Shown one piece after another: positions 34,953-44,387 of a stretch of DNA of 51,185 nt (its first letter is position 1; each line of letters begins with the position of its first letter). The stretch spans positions 1 to 51,185 of the forward strand of contig CAILCX010000210.1 of the NCBI GenBank assembly GCA_903832775.1. Reading direction: 5' to 3'. Made by a program: the position numbers and the translations under genes. This stretch comes from an uncultured Methylobacter sp. (GTDB lineage Bacteria; Pseudomonadota; Gammaproteobacteria; Methylococcales; Methylomonadaceae). The notes beneath the pieces are model-generated. The model ran no database searches. It was given only the letters and a program-made list of their open reading frames with translations, and had not been told where the DNA came from.

Positions 34953-36128
34953 TTATTTTACCTGATTGTTTATTTGGGGTTGATAAGAAAATTGAATTTG
35001 TGCAATATTACCCAAACTGGATTGGGTACTGCCTTGATATTCTGATTGCTGATAAGTATAGGACAGACCCATATTGATTTCAGGAGTACATTTCCAGTTA
35101 ACATTGGGACTGATTGAGTAAAAAGTTCTATTGTTCGTACTCGTGGAGACACCGGTCATTTCACTTTTGTTATAGCTGGCCGAAATTCCAGAGGTCCATC
35201 GTTCAGTTATTGAATAACTAGGATTAATAGAAATAGAAGTTTGCGTTTGCAAACCAATCGAAGTAGGTGACTGATTTTTTGAACCCGCAAGAGAAATAGA
35301 GCCTTTTTCGAAGGATTTCTGAATTGAAGCGCTGTAAACTTGGCCAAAATTGTTTTTTGTCTGCATTAATCCCTGAGAAAACTTAGTTTCAACAATAGAA
35401 TAGTTAATACCGACAGACGCATAGGTTATCAGTTGCTCACTAAAGCTGTGTTGCCAGCCTATCTGTGCAACATTATTATAGGTAGTCTGACTATTTTGCG
35501 ACGACGTTTGGTAAAGAGAACTCGACAGTGTTCCGTTCAGCTTATCGCGATTTGTATATAAATGATTGAAGGTGCTTGAAGCCACATGGTAATCATAATC
35601 CGAAAAAGAAACATTACCCTGAAGATTATTTACCTTGTCATAGGTTGCTTTAGTGAATGAATAATTACTCGTAACTGAGCTTAATTCATTAAAAGAATAG
35701 GTAACTGACGGCGCTAAACTTAGCTGCTTACGCATAACTTGGCTAAAAACAAGTCCACTGATTTTACTTTCTGTATTTACTGAAGATTGATTGTTATAAG
35801 AACCACCCAAATTCCATTGAATACGCTCGCCTTTATGTTGATAGTCTGCGCTAAAAAGCTGCTCGGCTACATTCAGTTCAGACTGGTTATCATAAATAAG
35901 CTCATTCCAGGTAAAATTTGATTTTAATTCACCTTTTTCATGACGAAGGCCCAGATTTATACCCGGCGACACCGTAGTGATCCAGTTATCCTGCAAGGGA
36001 ACTGGACGCATAAACAGGTTGCTGGCGTAACGTTGATTAGAATTAAAAATGGGTTGGTAATAATAGTCGTTAGCCGAACAGCATAACGAAGCGCAAAGCA
36101 TCAGCAGCGCTAAAATTCCTTTGGTCAT
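34953..36128 (-). CDS. Outer-membrane beta-barrel protein of the EPS operon
   Basis: 391 residues with a signal peptide (MTKGILALLMLCASLCCSA) and then many alternating polar/hydrophobic stretches rich in Ser, Thr, Tyr and Asn, with aromatic girdle residues, as in a large porin-like barrel. The final residues (IAQIQFSYQPQINNQVK) do not end in Phe. It resembles beta-barrel proteins that accompany exosortase-linked EPS operons, but I cannot name a specific family with certainty. It sits between the Wza-like and Wzz-like genes, 32 bases after the former and 1 base before the latter, so a role in polysaccharide secretion through the outer membrane is likely. Confidence 0.8.
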   Translation of the reverse strand: MTKGILALLMLCASLCCSANDYYYQPIFNSNQRYASNLFMRPVPLQDNWITTVSPGINLGLRHEKGELKSNFTWNELIYDNQSELNVAEQLFSADYQHKGERIQWNLGGSYNNQSSVNTESKISGLVFSQVMRKQLSLAPSVTYSFNELSSVTSNYSFTKATYDKVNNLQGNVSFSDYDYHVASSTFNHLYTNRDKLNGTLSSSLYQTSSQNSQTTYNNVAQIGWQHSFSEQLITYASVGINYSIVETKFSQGLMQTKNNFGQVYSASIQKSFEKGSISLAGSKNQSPTSIGLQTQTSISINPSYSITERWTSGISASYNKSEMTGVSTSTNNRTFYSISPNVNWKCTPEINMGLSYTYQQSEYQGSTQSSLGNIAQIQFSYQPQINNQVK

Positions 36129-36160
36129 CTTGATTTTCGATAGTAATTTAAATATTTAAA

Positions 36161-36814
36161 TCAAGGGACAGTTACTGTGTCGCCGGCTTCCAAAATAATA
36201 TTTTGTTCCAGATGTTGTCCATCAACTACATCACTGTAATCAAATGAAAAAACCTTAACTTCCTTTCCAACACGACGTAACACTTTAATGGAATCATCAT
36301 CGGCAAATACTGTTAAGCCACCGGCTAAACTGATTGCCTGCATAATATCAATACGCCGATTCACGGGAAATTGCCCCGGTTTATTGACTTTGCCGACAAC
36401 AAAAATACTGTTACCGTTATTTTGCAGAAGTTTGATATTTATTACCGGATCAGCAATATAAGCAGACATTTTGCCAGCTATCGTTTCTTGAAGTAATGAT
36501 ATTGGCTTGCCGGCAGCCATAATTGTTCCAGCAAATGGAAAAGTAATATTACCGTCAGGAGCTACTAAAATTTGCTGCTGCTGTAGACCTTCTTCTTTCC
36601 AAACCGTAATATCAAGTAAATCTCCTGGAGAAAGCAAATAGTTGCTATCATCTGGGAGTTGCTCCTTAACAGGCGAAATCGGCTGTGGCGCAGAACTCGG
36701 ATTTACAATATTTTTTGGTTCAACTGCCTTTGTAACAACTAAAGGCTCTGAATCTGCATAGGCAGAAACCGCGAATATCCAAAAAAATAAAATTGTTGCA
36801 ATTAGATGGTTCAA
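36161..36814 (-). CDS. Polysaccharide export protein (Wza/GumB family)
   Basis: 217 residues. After a signal peptide (ending SAYA before DSEPL) come about 35 linker residues and the poly_export domain beginning YLLSPGDLLDITVWKEEGLQ. A SLBB-like motif follows: IFVVGKVNKPGQFPVNRRIDIMQAISLAGGL, and the end is LEAGDTVTVP. No lipobox is seen, unlike Wza. The start is a TTG at 36814: it gives the full signal peptide and has GGGA about 7 bases upstream. It is the first gene of the EPS operon and lies behind a clear promoter. Confidence 0.88.
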   Translation of the reverse strand: MNHLIATILFFWIFAVSAYADSEPLVVTKAVEPKNIVNPSSAPQPISPVKEQLPDDSNYLLSPGDLLDITVWKEEGLQQQQILVAPDGNITFPFAGTIMAAGKPISLLQETIAGKMSAYIADPVINIKLLQNNGNSIFVVGKVNKPGQFPVNRRIDIMQAISLAGGLTVFADDDSIKVLRRVGKEVKVFSFDYSDVVDGQHLEQNIILEAGDTVTVP

Positions 36815-36844
36815 AATAATTCCCTTTTATTAAGGATTTTGTGC

Positions 36845-36865
36845 GAACCCTGTTCTAGGGCGTTC
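36845..36865 (-). promoter_or_regulatory. Small hairpin in the EPS operon leader
   Basis: GAACCCT (36845-36851) and AGGGCGTTC (36857-36865) can pair with one unpaired base around GTTCT. It lies roughly 15-35 bases into the predicted transcript of the EPS operon, before the ribosome site. Confidence 0.4.
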
Positions 36866-36887
36866 GATCATTGGCAAAGTCCATTAT

Positions 36888-36916
36888 AGATTAGAATTGT
36901 AACAGAAATATGTCAA
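36888..36916 (-). promoter_or_regulatory. Sigma-70-type promoter for the EPS operon
   Basis: On the minus strand TTGACA (36911-36916) and TAATCT (36888-36893) are separated by exactly 17 bases. A TATAAT also occurs a few bases further, at 22-base spacing, which is too far. The predicted start of transcription is near 36880, giving a leader of about 65 bases before the TTG start. Confidence 0.6.
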
Positions 36917-37442
36917 GTTAGGCTCTAACGATATAATCTGGCTAATTTTTTCACCTCTTTCACTACTATCATCTCAAATCATCGACCTTTATAGCTTGGA
37001 ATTAGAAAATTCAATGTTCTTCCAAGTCGATTAAACCGTATAGATCGTTCCTTAATAATGTGCCATATTACCCATAACATTTACCTAGAGCATTTATTTC
37101 ATCCAATACAAGCATCACTCAATAATTTTTTTGTAGCTTGTTTGAAGATTTATGGATACATTTGGAAAATGAAAGTCTGATTTGTCATCAAGTTTTAATA
37201 CTTTACTGCCATAATTGGGTGCTATTTATCTAATTTCGTTATTAAGAAACTTAAACCAAACGTCTAGGATTTTTGTTTGACTGATTACTTTCCAAGCATA
37301 CGACTTTAAATGCATTGCTTTAAAACTCAAGATCAGTTTACAGCTCAAAAGAAGCAAGTTTAAGATATAGATTGAATTTAACGAAAGCAAACTCATCCAT
37401 TTATATTAAGTAAATCCATTTATTCCAAATAACCAAATAACA

Positions 37443-39071
37443 ATGACCTCTTCACAAGACAACACGCCCAGCCAACTTAATAACCCAATAACTGTCTTAT
37501 CTCTCTGGATTTTTGCCTTGCTTTTGCTTGGCTTTACCTTCAGAAACTGTCTTGAAGAAATGGTCACTACCTGGATAAACGTAGAAGAATATGGCCACGG
37601 TTTTTTTATACCCATTATAAGCGCTTATTTTATATGGATTCGACGCTCTGAATTAAAGTTTGCTGCCCTTTTCAAAGATACTTTACCAGGCCTGTTAATT
37701 TTATTATTAGGCCTGCTTTTGTTTGTTTTAGGCGGACTGGCAACGTTAAAAACAATAGAACAATATTCTTTCATTATTTCCTTAACTGGAATATATACAA
37801 TGGCTTTTGGTCTGCAGGGATTACGAATTGGAGTGATTCCACTATTGTTCCTGATTTTTATGGTGCCCTTCCCCCCCTTTATCCTTAACAATCTGTCTTC
37901 AAAACTGCAGCTAATATCCTCCTGGCTGGGTGTTGAATTTATTCGCGCCTGTAACATTATGGTTTATCTGGAAGGCAATGTTATTGATTTGGGTAGTTAT
38001 AAACTACAGGTTGTTGATGCGTGCAGCGGTCTTCGCTATTTATTTCCTTTGGCCAGCCTTTCCTTTCTTTGCGCGTATTTGTTTAAAGGCCCCATCTGGC
38101 AAAAAATTCTGATCTTCCTTTCCTCAGCGCCTCTGACCATTTTCATGAACAGTTTTCGCATTGGTGTCATTGGCATCATGGTTGATAACTGGGGAACAAA
38201 AATGGCCGAAGGCTTTTTACATGATTTTGAAGGCTGGATTATCTTTTTATTTTGTATGGCGCTGTTGTTTTTGGAAATGTGGTTGTTTTCCAGACTTAGC
38301 GGCAGAAAAACAGCTTTTAATGAGCTGGTTTTAATACCCAGCGAATGGTCAGGCAGCGAAGAAAAAAAGAATCCTGAAGCTGTTTTTAATAAAGCAATTT
38401 TCGTCATGCTGCTACTACTAATCAGCACAGCGTCGATAACGAGTTTTATACAAGAACGGGAAGACATTATTCCTGAGCGCAAAGCATTCCTTAATTTCCC
38501 CTTACACCTGGGAAAATGGCAGGGGCGTAATGACTACCTGACCCAAAACTACCTCGATGGTCTGCGTTTGAGTGACTACACCATTATTAACTACACGTCT
38601 CCAGAAGCAGGAGCTAATGTCAATTTTTACAGTGCTTATTACCAATCGCAACGCAAAGGTGTTTCCGTACATTCTCCCAAAGGTTGTATTCCAGGAGACG
38701 GTTGGCAAATCACTGAATTTGGGCAAAATGCACTGCCCAATATTAAACTTGAAGGCAACCCTATTGATGTTAATCGTGCCGTCATTCAAAAAGGGACTAG
38801 CAGACAATTGGTTTACTATTGGTTCCAACAACGTGGCCGGTCTATAACCAATGAATATCTGGTCAAATGGTATTTGTTTTACGACGCGATTGCGATGAAC
38901 CGGACAGACGGCTCCTTAATCAGACTGGTAACCAGCGTTGGTGAAGGCGAAGACATAAAACTGGCTGATCAACGTTTACAATTATTTATGAAGGATGTTG
39001 TTACTGAGCTTCCGGCTTTTATTCCTGGTAAAGTTCTAGCCGAACAAAATAGAAGTAGCACTTTCAATTAA
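37443..39071 (+). CDS. Exosortase fused to EpsI domain (XrtD-like, VPLPA-CTERM type)
   Basis: 542 residues. The N-terminal half (about 20-300) has about eight membrane helices and the exosortase catalytic set: Cys194 (VVDACSGLRYL), Arg239 (NSFRIGVIG) and His260 (GFLHDFEGW). The C-terminal half (about 315-530) is an EpsI/DUF3485 domain with LPLHLGKWQGR, HSPKGCIPGDGWQI and VYYWFQQRG. The exosortase-EpsI fusion is typical of XrtD, which cleaves VPLPA-CTERM proteins at the inner membrane. No VPLPA-CTERM target gene is in the window. It is divergent from the EPS operon and precedes gmd and fcl. XrtA-type assignment is the alternative. Confidence 0.88.
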   Translation: MTSSQDNTPSQLNNPITVLSLWIFALLLLGFTFRNCLEEMVTTWINVEEYGHGFFIPIISAYFIWIRRSELKFAALFKDTLPGLLILLLGLLLFVLGGLATLKTIEQYSFIISLTGIYTMAFGLQGLRIGVIPLLFLIFMVPFPPFILNNLSSKLQLISSWLGVEFIRACNIMVYLEGNVIDLGSYKLQVVDACSGLRYLFPLASLSFLCAYLFKGPIWQKILIFLSSAPLTIFMNSFRIGVIGIMVDNWGTKMAEGFLHDFEGWIIFLFCMALLFLEMWLFSRLSGRKTAFNELVLIPSEWSGSEEKKNPEAVFNKAIFVMLLLLISTASITSFIQEREDIIPERKAFLNFPLHLGKWQGRNDYLTQNYLDGLRLSDYTIINYTSPEAGANVNFYSAYYQSQRKGVSVHSPKGCIPGDGWQITEFGQNALPNIKLEGNPIDVNRAVIQKGTSRQLVYYWFQQRGRSITNEYLVKWYLFYDAIAMNRTDGSLIRLVTSVGEGEDIKLADQRLQLFMKDVVTELPAFIPGKVLAEQNRSSTFN

Positions 39072-39202
39072 TAACCATGATTTAAGAACATTAGAATCTA
39101 TTAGAGTAATTTTTAATAGTTCAAACCCAGGTTTGAACTCCTATTTCTTTAACTGTCTCTTTAGTTTAAGATCAATTAATCCCAACCCAACAAGGAGCTA
39201 TT

Positions 39203-40324
39203 GTGAGTAAAAAAGTTGCATTAATAACCGGTATAACAGGACAAGACGGTTCTTATCTGGCCGAGTTTTTATTGGAAAAAGGTTATGAAGTACATGGTAT
39301 AAAAAGACGTTCTTCGCTTTTTAATACCCAACGGGTCGATCATATCTATCAGGATCCCCACATCAAAGATCCAAAGTTTTATCTGCATTACGGCGATCTA
39401 ACAGACAGCTCCAACCTGACACGAATTCTTAGCGAAACCAAACCTGATGAAGTATACAACCTCGGCGCCATGAGCCATGTTGCAGTGTCGTTTGAATCAC
39501 CAGAATATACCGCCGATGTTGACGGCATAGGTACTTTGCGTTTACTTGAAGCCATGCGCTTTCTGGGCATGGAAAAAACTTCCAAATTCTATCAAGCCTC
39601 AACCTCTGAATTGTATGGCCTAGTACAGGAAACACCGCAAAAAGAAACCACACCCTTCTATCCGCGTTCACCCTACGCAGTTGCCAAACTTTACGCTTAC
39701 TGGATTACCGTTAATTACCGTGAAGCTTACGGCATGTATGCCTGCAACGGCATCCTGTTCAATCATGAATCCCCCCGTCGCGGCGAAACCTTTGTAACCC
39801 GCAAAATCACGCGCGGCCTGTGCAATATCGCCTTAGGTCTGGAACAATGTTTGTTCATGGGTAACATGGATTCGCTGAGAGACTGGGGCCATGCCAAAGA
39901 CTATGTGCGCATGCAATGGATGATGATGCAACAAGAACATCCCGAAGATTTCGTCATCGCTACCGGGGTTCAATACTCTGTCCGTCAGTTTATCGAAATG
40001 TCTGCCGCGCAACTGGGTGTCGAAATACGTTGGGAAGGTGAAGGCGTAGCTGAAAAAGGTTACGTTGCGTCCATCGAAGGTGATAAAGCCCCCGGTTTAA
40101 CAGTAGGTCAGACCATCGTCGCAATTGATACCCGCTATTTCCGTCCGGCTGAAGTTGAAACCCTGCTAGGTGATCCAACCAAAGCTAAAGAAAAGCTTGG
40201 ATGGGTTCCACAAATTACCGTTCAGGAAATGATCTGCGAAATGGTCGATTTCGATCTTGATGAAGCCAGAAAACATGCGCTACTAAAAAATCAAGGTTAT
40301 AACGTTGCCGTTAGCCGGGAATAA
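39203..40324 (+). CDS. gmd: GDP-mannose 4,6-dehydratase
   Basis: Converts GDP-mannose to GDP-4-keto-6-deoxymannose, first step to GDP-fucose. 373 residues with the NAD(P) motif [17 protein letters not shown], the SDR core YxxxK in [14 protein letters not shown], and [17 protein letters not shown], a Gmd signature. Start is GTG with AAGGAG 7 bases upstream. The next gene fcl starts 4 bases after the gmd stop, so they are one unit. The product probably supplies fucose for the exopolysaccharide. Confidence 0.96.
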   Translation: MSKKVALITGITGQDGSYLAEFLLEKGYEVHGIKRRSSLFNTQRVDHIYQDPHIKDPKFYLHYGDLTDSSNLTRILSETKPDEVYNLGAMSHVAVSFESPEYTADVDGIGTLRLLEAMRFLGMEKTSKFYQASTSELYGLVQETPQKETTPFYPRSPYAVAKLYAYWITVNYREAYGMYACNGILFNHESPRRGETFVTRKITRGLCNIALGLEQCLFMGNMDSLRDWGHAKDYVRMQWMMMQQEHPEDFVIATGVQYSVRQFIEMSAAQLGVEIRWEGEGVAEKGYVASIEGDKAPGLTVGQTIVAIDTRYFRPAEVETLLGDPTKAKEKLGWVPQITVQEMICEMVDFDLDEARKHALLKNQGYNVAVSRE

Positions 40325-40328
40325 GACT

Positions 40329-41303
40329 ATGTCGGATAAACAAAAAAAGATTTATGTGGCAGGACACAGAGGCATGGTCGGAACTGCAATCGTTGAGCAG
40401 CTTAACAATGCCGGTTACGATAATATTGTAGTGCGCACGCGTGCCGAACTTGATTTAACCGATCAGGCCGCTGTACGCGACTTTATGCAACAACAAAAGC
40501 CTGATCAAGTCATTCTTGCAGCTGCCAAAGTAGGTGGCATCCACGCCAACAATGTTTATCCGGCCCAGTTTATCTATCAAAACTTAATGATGGAAGCCAA
40601 TATCATTCATGAGTCCTGGGCAATTGGCTGTAAGACTTTACTATTTTTAGGTAGTTCGTGTATTTATCCAAAGCTTGCAGCACAGCCTATGGCTGAAAGT
40701 GCTTTATTGACAGGCACGCTGGAATCAACCAACGAACCGTATGCGATTGCAAAAATTGCCGGCATAAAACTGTGTGAATCCTACAACCGCCAATACGGAA
40801 CAGATTACCGCTCAGTGATGCCGACCAATCTTTATGGTCAAAATGATAATTTTCATCTGGAAAACAGCCATGTCATTCCAGCGATGATCAGAAAATTTCA
40901 TGACGCCAAAACCTCACAGTCAGCAACTGTTACCTTGTGGGGAACGGGCAAGGCCATGCGCGAGTTTTTGCATGTTCAGGATATGGCCGCCGCCTGTCTT
41001 CATGTTATGAATTTAAGTAAAGAAAACTATAACGGCTGCACTGAAGAGATGTTATCTCATCTCAATGTCGGCACAGGTCAGGACGTAACGATTCGTGAAT
41101 TGGCAGAAACCATTCAACACGTTGTCGGTTTCCAGGGACAGATAGTGTGGGACAGCAACAAACCCGATGGCGCACCAAGAAAACTTATGGATAACAGTAA
41201 ACTTAAATCAATGGGCTGGAGCCCAAAAACATCACTGATCGATGGTTTAACAAACACTTATCAGTGGTTTATTGAGCATCAAAGTGAATTTAAGACACAA
41301 TAA
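40329..41303 (+). CDS. fcl: GDP-L-fucose synthase
   Basis: Epimerises and reduces the Gmd product to GDP-L-fucose. 324 residues from the ATG at 40329 ([18 protein letters not shown]). The frame is open back to 40305 but that would overlap gmd. The Rossmann motif AGHRGMVG, the catalytic [10 protein letters not shown] (Tyr and Lys) and the [10 protein letters not shown] segment with its active-site Ser and Cys are all present. The two genes end at a strong palindromic terminator at 41396. Confidence 0.96.
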   Translation: MSDKQKKIYVAGHRGMVGTAIVEQLNNAGYDNIVVRTRAELDLTDQAAVRDFMQQQKPDQVILAAAKVGGIHANNVYPAQFIYQNLMMEANIIHESWAIGCKTLLFLGSSCIYPKLAAQPMAESALLTGTLESTNEPYAIAKIAGIKLCESYNRQYGTDYRSVMPTNLYGQNDNFHLENSHVIPAMIRKFHDAKTSQSATVTLWGTGKAMREFLHVQDMAAACLHVMNLSKENYNGCTEEMLSHLNVGTGQDVTIRELAETIQHVVGFQGQIVWDSNKPDGAPRKLMDNSKLKSMGWSPKTSLIDGLTNTYQWFIEHQSEFKTQ

Positions 41304-41395
41304 ATAGCCCTGTCTTCTTGATGTAGCAATTCATTTGACAGCCAGACTTGAATCTATTCAGATATAAAACCTGCATACTTCCTTGGCTCTAAAAC

Positions 41396-41440
41396 AAATG
41401 AGGCCGGGTAAATTGATATTCAATTTACCCGGCCTCATTT
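41396..41440. terminator. Strong palindromic terminator after fcl
   Basis: Perfect 21-bp arms surround a TAT centre, from AAATGAGGCCGGGTAAATTG on the left to its exact complement on the right. It contains GGCCGGG/CCCGGCC. It sits between the convergent fcl gene and the small periplasmic protein gene, so it can stop transcription in both directions. No long T-run follows. Confidence 0.7.
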
Positions 41441-41519
41441 ATGTTCGTATTAATCTCGTAATCACTTAATTCAGCAAATTAACTCACTGAATACTGAAAT
41501 ACAAAATACAACAATGTAT

Positions 41520-42002
41520 TTATTTACGCTTACCCGCTACTGGATCAGCAGTGTCCAAAATACGGTTTAGCATATGAGTCTGTTGAGACGCTCGGTCTTC
41601 TTGAGTTAAGTCGAGCATACCTTTAAGATCTGAAAAACGTTGTTCGGCTTCTTTTAAAAATCCAGTTGCAGCAACCAAATCTCCGTCTTTTACAGCGGTT
41701 CTAGCTTTTTTCAAAGAATCATTTGCACGATTTCGATTACGATCAACCTTATCATTAGCATTGATCTCTTTACTGACGGTTAAGGCCTCCTTGATATTGG
41801 CTATAATCGCCTCATCACCTGTTTTATCATTGATAGCCTTCATTGCTTCAGAAACCTGAACTAGTGTAGCATCAATCCCTTCGGATGGAGTCATCCTGTT
41901 ATACATACATGCCATACCCAAACAGAGTTCGGCAGAAGCTGAAAAAGATCCTAAAGAAAGTGCCAGTGTAGTTGCTACTACAGTGCATTTTAATAAATTC
42001 AT
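41520..42002 (-). CDS. Small periplasmic protein of unknown function
   Basis: I do not recognise this 160-residue protein. A signal peptide ends SASA before ELCLGMAC, which puts Cys27 and Cys32 at the mature N terminus, possibly as a disulfide or metal ligand. The remainder is highly charged helix, with DRNRNRANDSLKKARTAVKDG and AATGFLKEAEQRFSDLKGML, so a helical bundle or coiled coil is likely. Ends VAGKRK. It stands between fcl (convergent) and ctaA (same strand, 187 bases away), so it probably has its own promoter. Confidence 0.75.
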   Translation of the reverse strand: MNLLKCTVVATTLALSLGSFSASAELCLGMACMYNRMTPSEGIDATLVQVSEAMKAINDKTGDEAIIANIKEALTVSKEINANDKVDRNRNRANDSLKKARTAVKDGDLVAATGFLKEAEQRFSDLKGMLDLTQEDRASQQTHMLNRILDTADPVAGKRK

Positions 42003-42189
42003 GTAATGTAAACCTCGTTGTAGTTATTATTATTAGATCTGCAACCACATAAATTAAAGTATATTTAAATAGTTACATGACGTAGCGAACTTTATCATAA
42101 CTCGTGTAAATATTAAACGAATTAACTCAGTTCCAGTCATTCAGAGCCTTCAATATAAATCCCTTTTTAAAGTAAAAAAGTTAGCATTC

Positions 42190-43182
42190 CTAGCTACTCA
42201 TCGAAGCTTGGGGTTGATTCGTAGACGCATATTTCAAACAACTATAAAGAAAAAACTGCATCCCAAATATCAGATTCGCCATCAACAAATGAATGGGCTG
42301 GGCAACCGGGGGCATGCCTAATCGATCAAGACTCACTCCAGCCAAAATCGCCATAACAACCAAACCGGCCAGCGAAAAACCAAGGCGCCGCAACAGACTA
42401 TTCTTATCGACAGAGCGAATTATTTTCCAGGCCAACCACAGATTGGTAAATAAAATAAGCGAAGAAAATGATCTGTGTATATAAAAAATGACCGGAAAAT
42501 CATCACGCCAATATTGACGTTCTATATAAGCATGTTCATGAGCAATAAAATCCACAGCTTCTCTAACCTGCGTTCCCATGGCGACTTGTAGCAGCGTCAT
42601 CAGCATGGCGACGATTAAAACGGTTTTTACTTTACCGGGAACTGCCCGAACATCAAATTGGGCAATGCCCCCCCGTTGCGATCGCGTAATGGTATAAATC
42701 AACAAAGCGACAATAAATAAAGCCAGCAGCATATGCAGAGTGATCATCAAGGGCTTAAGATTGCTCGCGACCACCGTCGCCCCAAGCCAACCCTGAAAAC
42801 CAACCAGAAAAAAAACACTGACTGCCAAATAAAAAATGGGTTTATCTGTTTTACGATAAATACGTGAGGACCAGGCGGTCAGTAAAATCAAAAAACCAAT
42901 CGTCACGCCGACCAAACGATTGGTATATTCAGTCCAGGTTTTTACCGGATTAAACTGGGTGTTTTCATAACCGCGTTCAGCATAAATCTGATGATAATTG
43001 GCCGGCAACTGCGCCTCTTCGGTGGGTGGAACCCATTTTCCAAAACAGGTTGGCCAATCCGGACAGCCCATACCCGCTCCGGAAGCCCTTACGACGCCAC
43101 CGACAAGAATCACAAAATAAACGGCAAAAATTGTCAGTGTACCTAATCGACGAAAACGGGCAGCAGCTTGGTCATTAATCAT
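42190..43182 (-). CDS. ctaA: Heme A synthase (CtaA/COX15 family)
   Basis: Oxidises heme O to heme A for aa3-type cytochrome oxidases. 330 residues with eight membrane helices. The family signature GGVVRASGAGMGCPDWPTCFG carries the Cys pair Cys40 and Cys46. Other conserved parts are EYTNRLVGV and FYIHRSFSSLILF with a heme-ligand His, and the last helices begin PIHLLMANLIFGMQFFLY. ctaB and oxidase genes are not adjacent; ygfZ lies 39 bases upstream on the same strand. Confidence 0.94.
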   Translation of the reverse strand: MINDQAAARFRRLGTLTIFAVYFVILVGGVVRASGAGMGCPDWPTCFGKWVPPTEEAQLPANYHQIYAERGYENTQFNPVKTWTEYTNRLVGVTIGFLILLTAWSSRIYRKTDKPIFYLAVSVFFLVGFQGWLGATVVASNLKPLMITLHMLLALFIVALLIYTITRSQRGGIAQFDVRAVPGKVKTVLIVAMLMTLLQVAMGTQVREAVDFIAHEHAYIERQYWRDDFPVIFYIHRSFSSLILFTNLWLAWKIIRSVDKNSLLRRLGFSLAGLVVMAILAGVSLDRLGMPPVAQPIHLLMANLIFGMQFFLYSCLKYASTNQPQASMSS

Positions 43183-43221
43183 AGTGTTAAGTATTTCCAG
43201 ATAAAACTGTTTGAGAGAACA

Positions 43222-44187
43222 TCAGGATAAAAGAGTAAGTCTATCTTGCTTGTCATTTTGCAGTCGCAAATTATAGACATTGGATTCAGACACTTGTAAA
43301 ACAACCAACATTTTGCAACCGTTTTCATAAGTTTGGGCTGACAAAACCTTACCGATATTTTGCTCAGTGCCAGTGCTGTCATCAATAATGCTGGTATTAG
43401 GTTCAGGTGCCAACAAAGTATCGCATCCGGCGACAAACAATTCCCTTTTTATCTTACCCAGATAATGGGTTCGCGCAACGATTTCCTGACCCGTGTAACA
43501 GCCTTTGGTAAAACTGATGCCGCCCAATTTGTCCAGATTAAGCATTTGCGGGATAAACTCTTCCACCGTTGCCTCAGTCAACCAGGGAATACCGGAAACT
43601 ATATCGAGATAGCGCCATTGCGAAGAACTTTCCCCTAGAAAGCCAAGTTCAACTTGCTCAAGCCAAAATGATTCAGCGTTGGCAATATCCGCAATGATCA
43701 GACTGCGATTATTAAGCCGTATAACAATATTTTTCTGTTGTACGGTAAATAAAAATTCATCAGCAGGAAGCAACTCCTCGCTTAAACCGATGAGACATAA
43801 GTCATCGGAACTGTTTACCAACGTCACCTTTGACCGTAACACATACATTTGCAGTCTTTTTTGAACGGATACCAATAATTCGTAAGGCAAAATCATCAAA
43901 AAAAGCTCGGCTTTTTTTACCAGTATAAACGTGGTAATGACCCGGCCTTTTGCATTACAAATTGCGCCCAGACTGCTATGAGATTCGCTCAGGTCTTTAA
44001 TATTACAGGTTATCTGCCCCTGTAAAAACGTTGCCGCATCTATGCCGGAAATCGAAATAATGCCGAGATGGAAAATGGGATAAAGCTTTTTATGATCGTC
44101 TGGCTTAGGTATTGAAAAAACAACATCCAGCTCATTTTCAAAAACCGCATTGTTAGCAAGTAAAAATTCTTTCCAGTTGGCGTTCAT
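43222..44187 (-). CDS. ygfZ: YgfZ/GcvT-like folate-binding iron-sulfur maturation protein
   Basis: 321 residues. YgfZ uses tetrahydrofolate to help repair or make certain iron-sulfur proteins. The defining motif KGCYTGQE is at about 228-235 with the conserved Cys230, close to Cys228 in E. coli. The N-terminal part has LQGQITCNIKDL and LGAICNAKGRVI, typical of the GcvT fold. The start at ATG 44187 yields a typical length. It precedes ctaA on the same strand. Confidence 0.94.
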   Translation of the reverse strand: MNANWKEFLLANNAVFENELDVVFSIPKPDDHKKLYPIFHLGIISISGIDAATFLQGQITCNIKDLSESHSSLGAICNAKGRVITTFILVKKAELFLMILPYELLVSVQKRLQMYVLRSKVTLVNSSDDLCLIGLSEELLPADEFLFTVQQKNIVIRLNNRSLIIADIANAESFWLEQVELGFLGESSSQWRYLDIVSGIPWLTEATVEEFIPQMLNLDKLGGISFTKGCYTGQEIVARTHYLGKIKRELFVAGCDTLLAPEPNTSIIDDSTGTEQNIGKVLSAQTYENGCKMLVVLQVSESNVYNLRLQNDKQDRLTLLS

Positions 44188-44357
44188 CGTATAATAAAAT
44201 ATAAAATTTAAGTACGATGATTATAACGTTATTTAATGCGGGACGAGAAAACCTGTTTTCACATGTAATAATTAAGGTTTTATGATTTCGAATTTTCAAT
44301 AAATAAGCTCGTGTCTTGCTGCCACGCTTTTCGGCAACCCGACGTTTAGCTATGTTT

Positions 44358-44387
44358 GGCTAAAGAAGCAAAAACTATTCTTTAGCC
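44358..44387. repeat. Inverted repeat overlapping the end of the YceI gene
   Basis: GGCTAAAGAA (44358-44367) and TTCTTTAGCC (44378-44387) are perfectly complementary with a 10-base loop that includes the stop codon. It is placed like a terminator, but no T-run follows on the minus strand. Confidence 0.5.

Larger units (their letters stand above)
36815..37442. other. Long divergent intergenic region between the EPS operon and the exosortase
   Basis: 628 bases with no ORF that I can support. The left end holds a promoter (36888-36916) and a leader hairpin for the leftward EPS genes. Nothing else beyond scattered A/T-rich stretches is obvious. The right end must carry the start signals of the exosortase gene, but no ribosome site stands out in front of its ATG. 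Confidence 0.6.

Noticed and set aside
38036-38482. 148-residue minus-strand ORF
   Set aside because: It is antisense to exosortase helices, and low-complexity composition follows from that.
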